This document shows, one piece after another, positions 59,778-64,000 of a stretch of 64,000 nt of DNA (positions within the stretch are counted from its first letter, which is position 1; every line of letters starts with the position of its first letter). Position numbers and translations under genes: made by a program. The DNA is from Bradyrhizobium macuxiense (GTDB lineage Bacteria; Pseudomonadota; Alphaproteobacteria; Rhizobiales; Xanthobacteraceae): assembly GCF_007993935.1 (NCBI RefSeq), contig NZ_VITY01000015.1, positions 117,923 to 181,922 of the forward strand, in the 5' to 3' direction. The notes under the pieces were generated by a model, which had not been told where the DNA came from, did not search any database, and worked only from the letters and a program-made list of their open reading frames with translations.

Positions 59778-61838
59778 ATGCTTGACTTGGCTATCGTAGG
59801 CGGCGGCCCCGGGGGGCTGATGAGCGCCTGGTATTTGAAGCGCAAACTCGGCGACCTCTGTCGCATCACCATCTTCGAGGCGTCGAACCGCCTCGGCGGC
59901 AAGATCGTCACGCGCAAATTCGACAGCGCGCCGGCGATGTACGAGGCCGGCGTTGCCGAGATCTACGACTACTCGATGACGGGACCCGACCCGCTGCGCG
60001 AGTTGATCCAGCATTTCGGCTTGCAGACGATCCCGATGGATGCCGAGCAGGTGCAGCTCGACGGCGAACTGCTCGCCGACGTTCCGGGCATGCGCCGCAA
60101 ATACGGCGCGAAGACCGCGGCCGCGATCGAGGCATTCCGCAAGCGCTGCGCCGACCTGGTGTCGCCGCACGAGTATTACGAGGGCATCGGCGCCCACGAC
60201 AACGAGCACCCCTGGGCCTACAAGACCGCCGAGCAGATCCTCGACGAAGAGGTCGAGGACGCGACCGCCAAGCGATTCTTCAAGGTGATGGCGCGCTCCG
60301 ACATCGCGACCGAGAGCCACAACACCAACGGCCTCAACGCGCTGAAGAACTACGTGATGGATGTCGACGGCTATATCGGCCTGTATTCGATCCAGAACGG
60401 CAACGAGCAGCTGATCGATTGCCTGCGCTCGGAGGTCAGCGCCGATATCCAGCTCAACCATCGCGTCCTCAAGGTCGGCAAGACCGAGCAGGGCCGCTAC
60501 CAGCTCAACATGATGAACGGCAAGGGGCCGGAGACGCGCGACTTCGACCTCGTGCTGGTCTGCCTGCCGCACTCCTGGCTCGCGACCATGCGCTGGGACG
60601 GCGAGCAGCTGCGCAAATCGATGGTCAAGCACGTCGCCTATTTCGACCGGCCGGCGCACTATCTGCGCGTCTCGATCCTGTTCGACGAGCCGTTCTGGGG
60701 CGAGAAGATCCCAGGCGCCTGGTTCATGTCGGAGGCGTTCGGCGGCTGCTGCGTCTACAATGAGGGCGCGCGCCACGATGTCGGCAAGCACGGCGTGCTG
60801 AACTGGCTGATCGCCGGCTCCGACGCGCTGGCCTACGCCAATCTCAGCGACGAGGAGCTGATCGACGCCGCGCTGAAGTCGCTGCCGGCCTCGCTCGGCA
60901 ACGCGCGCGAACACTTCCTCGAAGGCAAGACCCACCGCTGGCTGTCGTCGGTCAACGCGTTGCCGGGCGGCCTGCCGGTGCGCGACGTCATGACCAACCA
61001 TCGTCCGGAGCCGAAGGAGCACCCCGGCCTCGTGGTGGTGGGCGACTATCTGTTCGATTCGACACTGAACGGGCTGCTCGATTCCTCCGATGCCGCGACC
61101 GACATCGTCGTCACCGAGATGATGCGGCTGCGCCGCGCCCGCGCGCAGGACGAAGGCACGCTGTCCGACAAGGTCGACCGCGCCTATTTCGACAATTATC
61201 GCGGCGCCGGTCCTTACGGCGAAGTCTGGCGCAACTTCACCGACCCGGCCTATCTGACCGACCTGATCAAGACGGTCTGGGGCAGGGCGAAGGGCTACAA
61301 GCTCTTGATCGCCGGCTCCGCCAGCGGCGAGCTGGTCGGCGCGCTGCGCGAGCGCGGCATCGATGCCTGGGGCATCGAGAACAACCGCTACATCCACGGC
61401 AAGACGCCGAAGGCGCTCAAGAAGTACAACAAGCTCGGCTCGATCGCCGACATGCCGTTCAAGGACGATGAGTTCGACTTCGTGTTCGAGACCTCGCTAT
61501 GCCATCTCGGCGAGAAGCAGGTCGTGCGCGGGGTGCGCGAGCTCAACCGCGTGGTCAAGACCGGCGTCGTGTTCGCGTCGGTGACCTCGGACATGGCGCC
61601 GGCGGTGATCGATCGCTACGATCTGCTGCGCGGCGTGAAGAAGCTCGGCACCTGGTGGGAATGGTCGGAACTGTTCTTCGGCAACGGCTTCGACCTGTCG
61701 ATGCATCGCCGCGACTGCACCGATGCGCTGTGGACGTTGACGCTCGCCGCCAACAAGGGGCCGGGGCAGTGGTACGCCGACTCCGACAGCCTGCGTTATT
61801 CGTTCTTCGACAAGGTCGAGGCCGACCTCGACGACTAG
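59778..61838 (+). CDS. Fusion of FAD amine-oxidase-like domain and SAM-methyltransferase-like domain
   Basis: Protein of 686 residues. The first part (about 1-450) is an amine oxidase/desaturase-like flavoprotein: dinucleotide motif VGGGPGGLMSAWYL at the N terminus, EASNRLGGK at the second conserved site, and VVVGDYLFDSTLNGLLDSSD as the C-terminal FAD contact. The second part (about 465-680) resembles a class I SAM-dependent methyltransferase (Methyltransf_11): LLIAGSASGELVGALRERG, then GSIADMPFKDDEFDFVFE and REL-x-RV-x-K-T-G. The usual motif I GCGTG is altered to GSASG, so SAM binding needs testing. ATG at 59778 follows GGAGGTGA. Downstream is an ABC exporter. I know no characterised protein with this order; a role in modifying an exported lipid or metabolite is speculation. 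Confidence 0.8.
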   Translation: MLDLAIVGGGPGGLMSAWYLKRKLGDLCRITIFEASNRLGGKIVTRKFDSAPAMYEAGVAEIYDYSMTGPDPLRELIQHFGLQTIPMDAEQVQLDGELLADVPGMRRKYGAKTAAAIEAFRKRCADLVSPHEYYEGIGAHDNEHPWAYKTAEQILDEEVEDATAKRFFKVMARSDIATESHNTNGLNALKNYVMDVDGYIGLYSIQNGNEQLIDCLRSEVSADIQLNHRVLKVGKTEQGRYQLNMMNGKGPETRDFDLVLVCLPHSWLATMRWDGEQLRKSMVKHVAYFDRPAHYLRVSILFDEPFWGEKIPGAWFMSEAFGGCCVYNEGARHDVGKHGVLNWLIAGSDALAYANLSDEELIDAALKSLPASLGNAREHFLEGKTHRWLSSVNALPGGLPVRDVMTNHRPEPKEHPGLVVVGDYLFDSTLNGLLDSSDAATDIVVTEMMRLRRARAQDEGTLSDKVDRAYFDNYRGAGPYGEVWRNFTDPAYLTDLIKTVWGRAKGYKLLIAGSASGELVGALRERGIDAWGIENNRYIHGKTPKALKKYNKLGSIADMPFKDDEFDFVFETSLCHLGEKQVVRGVRELNRVVKTGVVFASVTSDMAPAVIDRYDLLRGVKKLGTWWEWSELFFGNGFDLSMHRRDCTDALWTLTLAANKGPGQWYADSDSLRYSFFDKVEADLDD

Positions 61839-61858
61839 CGACAAGACGAGCAGGGTCC

Positions 61859-61884
61859 GGCGCAAGGCGAATTGGTCTTGCGCC
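61859..61884 (+). terminator. Hairpin after the FAD/methyltransferase fusion gene
   Basis: GGCGCAAG and CTTGCGCC form a perfect 8-base stem with a 10-base loop, 20 bases after the stop. An overlapping pair AATTGGT/ACCAATT offers an alternative fold. No U-run follows. Confidence 0.55.
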
Positions 61885-61966
61885 AACCAATTGTCGAACG
61901 ACGGCCCAACCTGTGATCCCGAATCCACGGAACGGTGTCGCTGCGCGTCGCGCTGTCCCAAACGCT

Positions 61967-61995
61967 TTGCCGAATTCTCCGTGATCGCATAGAAT
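61967..61995 (+). promoter_or_regulatory. Sigma-70-like promoter of the ABC exporter gene
   Basis: TTGCCG (61967-61972), 17 bases, TAGAAT (61990-61995). Predicted start near 62002, 64 bases before the exporter ATG, so the exporter can be expressed separately from the fusion gene upstream. Confidence 0.6.
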
Positions 61996-62065
61996 TGCAG
62001 CCGCAGCGTTGTCAGCTGCGGTTTCGATTTGCGGTCATGCCGGCCGTGGAGCATCGGTTGGTTTC

Positions 62066-64000
62066 ATGGCGCCAAGACCTCCTGCATCAAGACCTCCTGC
62101 GTCAGACGATCCGACGAGATCGGCGGCCGATGATCCCGAGCTGAAGAAGAAGCCGGCGCCCGTGCCCGGTCCGCCCGCGGCGGCAGCCTCCGCAAAGCCC
62201 GCCGCGGCACCGGCCGACGACGAAGATGAGGACGACGAGGAGGAGGACGAGTTCGAGCTTGACGATGATGATGACGAGGATCTCGTCGTCTTCACCGCCA
62301 AGGAAGCCGCCGGCGCGCTGTCGACGATCTATGGCTTCATCAGGCCGATCCTGACCAACTACAAGAAGCCGCTCGCGTTCGTCACCATCGGCGTGCTGGT
62401 CGAGACGTTGTTCAACGTCATCATGCCGCTCAGCCTGAAATTCCTGATCGACGATGCGCTCGGCGAGGAGGATTTCCAGGCGCTCTACAAGATCCTCGGC
62501 GTGCTCGCGGTCGCCGGCATCGTCACCTCGATCATCGCGGTCTGGTACGAGCGCTGGGATGCGCGGCTTGGTGCCGGCATCATCGCCGACGTCCGGACCC
62601 GAATCTTCGAGCATGTCCAGAACCTGCCCTCGGCCTATTTCGCGCGCACCAAGCGCGGCGAGATCCTGTCGCGCTTCTCGATCGACCTGTCGGCCTTCGA
62701 GGGCTCGGTCAAGACCTTCGCCAACAGCGCGGCGCTGCCGGGCTTCGAATTGATCGCCGGCATCATCCTGATGCTGTTCCTGAACTGGCAGCTGGCCGCG
62801 GTCGCCCTGCTGGTGTTTCCGATCACGCTGATCGGGCCGCGCATCCTGACGCCGAAGGCGGTGCAGGCCAATTACGAGCAGAAGCAGAACGAAGCCGCGC
62901 TGCTCGGAACCGTGCAGGAGAACGTCGCCGCGCAGGCGGTGGTGAAGGCGTTCAACCTGCAGCGCCGGGCGCTCGGCTGGTTCACGCTGCGCAACCGCGA
63001 CGTCCGCGCCAAGGCCGCCTCGGCCATGTTCCTGTCGACCATGGTGGAACGCACCGTCACCATCGCGGTGCTGCTGCTCCACCTCGTGGTGCTGGCGATC
63101 GGCGCCTATCTCGCCACCAAGGGGCAGATCACGGTCGGCACCTTCGTGACCTTCGAGAGCGCATTCTGGGAGGTGTCGTACAACATCGCCCATCTCATGC
63201 ATTTCATCCCGGTGTCGATCTCGTCGGCGGCGGCGGTGCGGCATATCCAGGAACTGCTCGACGAGCCGACCCGCGGCGCCGACCGTCCCGGTGCACCGGA
63301 TCTGCCGCGCATCACCAACGACATCTCGTTCGAGCGCGTCACCTTCCAATATGAAGGCGCGCAGACGCCGGTGCTCGACAATCTCAGCCTCAAGCTCAAT
63401 GCCGGCAAGAGCATCGCGATCGTCGGCCCGAGCGGCTCCGGCAAGAGCACGCTGATCAACCTGATCTTGCGGCTCTACGTGCCGGACGAGGGCCGCGTCG
63501 CCATCGACGGCGTCGATATCCGCCGGGTGACGCGCGAGTCGCTGCGGGCGAACATGGCGGTCGTGTTCCAGGAGAACATGCTGTTCAACATGTCGATCCG
63601 CGAGAACATCCGGATCGGCAAGGAAGGGGCCACCGACGCGGAGGTCGAGGACGCGGCCAAGAAGGCCGAGATCCATCGCTACATCATGAGCCTGCCGCAG
63701 CGCTACGACACGTCGGTCGGCGAACGCGGCGATACCTTGTCCGGCGGCCAGCGCCAGCGCATCGCGATCGCGCGCGCGATCATCCGCAATCCATCCGTGC
63801 TGCTGCTCGACGAGGCGACCTCGGCGCTGGACCAGACCACGGAGGCCGCGATCAACCGCACGCTGCTCAAGGTCGCGGAGGGCCGCACCATGATCTGGTC
63901 GACGCACCGCCTGACCTCGGTGGTCGAGATGGACGAGATCATCGTGATCTCAGGCGGCAGGGCGATCGAACGCGGCTCGCACGAGGAGCTGCTGGCCCGG
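62066..64000 (+). CDS. ABC exporter (MsbA/LipA-like half transporter), 3' end outside window
   Basis: Membrane-spanning ABC half transporter, 645 residues seen. A Pro/Ala-rich and then strikingly acidic tail (about 1-75, with a run of about 20 mostly Asp/Glu residues between 50 and 74) precedes the six-helix ABC_membrane domain (about 95-385; YFARTKRGEILSRFS is a typical intracellular loop). The ATPase domain (about 415 onward) has Walker A GPSGSGKST, Q-loop VFQENMLF, signature LSGGQRQR, Walker B LLLDEATSALD and the switch His in STHRLTS. All catalytic residues are intact. The first ATG, GGTTTCATGGCG, has no strong ribosome site. Substrate unknown; homologues export lipids, peptides or toxins. 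Confidence 0.9.
   Translation, partial: MAPRPPASRPPASDDPTRSAADDPELKKKPAPVPGPPAAAASAKPAAAPADDEDEDDEEEDEFELDDDDDEDLVVFTAKEAAGALSTIYGFIRPILTNYKKPLAFVTIGVLVETLFNVIMPLSLKFLIDDALGEEDFQALYKILGVLAVAGIVTSIIAVWYERWDARLGAGIIADVRTRIFEHVQNLPSAYFARTKRGEILSRFSIDLSAFEGSVKTFANSAALPGFELIAGIILMLFLNWQLAAVALLVFPITLIGPRILTPKAVQANYEQKQNEAALLGTVQENVAAQAVVKAFNLQRRALGWFTLRNRDVRAKAASAMFLSTMVERTVTIAVLLLHLVVLAIGAYLATKGQITVGTFVTFESAFWEVSYNIAHLMHFIPVSISSAAAVRHIQELLDEPTRGADRPGAPDLPRITNDISFERVTFQYEGAQTPVLDNLSLKLNAGKSIAIVGPSGSGKSTLINLILRLYVPDEGRVAIDGVDIRRVTRESLRANMAVVFQENMLFNMSIRENIRIGKEGATDAEVEDAAKKAEIHRYIMSLPQRYDTSVGERGDTLSGGQRQRIAIARAIIRNPSVLLLDEATSALDQTTEAAINRTLLKVAEGRTMIWSTHRLTSVVEMDEIIVISGGRAIERGSHEELLAR

Noticed and set aside
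62102-63907. 601-codon minus-strand frame at the window end
   Set aside because: It is antisense to an ABC exporter with intact Walker A, signature and Walker B motifs; the plus-strand frame is the gene even though it runs off the window.

Overview
The window looks like a chromosomal segment of a Bradyrhizobium-type alphaproteobacterium (Nitrobacteraceae). The evidence is high GC, long antisense ORFs caused by strong third-position GC bias, tRNA-Trp-secE-nusG-rplK-rplA-rplJ-rplL-rpoB-rpoC in the expected alphaproteobacterial order, and many palindromic intergenic repeats of kinds common in Bradyrhizobium and Rhodopseudomonas. No phage, integrase, transposase or CRISPR array was seen. The identification is inference from gene content; no database was searched.

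Region by region. 0-5.4 kb: a BMP-type (nucleoside-like) ABC importer with an isochorismatase-fold hydrolase. 5.5-7.7 kb: plsY and small single genes (GNAT, cupin, a 60-residue orphan). 7.7-10.6 kb: an SPFH-domain protein and an NAD-kinase-like protein, divergent from an NrtR-type Nudix/winged-helix regulator, with a palindromic operator over the promoter. 10.7-16.4 kb: secreted EF-hand protein, PCu(A)C copper chaperone, and a PQQ alcohol dehydrogenase with the lanthanide-type Asp pair, its cytochrome c and an unknown secreted protein. 16.5-25.6 kb: nitrate assimilation, with narK plus a fused PP2C phosphatase/Ser-Thr kinase on one strand and nirB-nirD-nasA on the other. The 0.6-kb divergent region holds a sigma-54-like promoter and a terminator/attenuator-like hairpin.

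25.7-38.4 kb: mainly acyl-CoA and small-molecule metabolism. It includes a family III CoA-transferase, a RidA-like protein, a TetR regulator divergent from an ACAD10/11-type acyl-CoA dehydrogenase and a separate APH-fold kinase (a split version of the mammalian ACAD10/11 fusion), a DMT exporter, ArgE-like peptidase, two SDRs, a histidine phosphatase and a serine beta-lactamase-like hydrolase. Palindromic repeats fill most gaps. 38.5-45.7 kb: tRNA-Trp, then a unit of substrate-binding protein, GntR regulator (two identical 13-bp operators) and acyl-CoA ligase, a DUF3313-like lipoprotein and an OmpR/EnvZ-type two-component system.

45.8-59.65 kb: the transcription/translation core. A sigma-70-like promoter precedes secE-nusG. 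rplK-rplA ends in a strong intrinsic terminator. A D-2-hydroxyacid dehydrogenase sits between rplA and rplJ, and rplJL-rpoBC has its own promoter and a leader of about 480 nt. A classic terminator follows rpoC. 59.8-64 kb: an unusual fusion of an FAD amine-oxidase-like domain with a SAM-methyltransferase-like domain, then an ABC exporter with a very acidic N-terminal tail, cut by the window end.

The most promising candidates for undescribed biology are the NrtR-SPFH-NAD-kinase-like module, the FAD/methyltransferase fusion with its exporter, the split ACAD/kinase pair under a PsrA-like operator, and the kinase/phosphatase tied to nitrate uptake.
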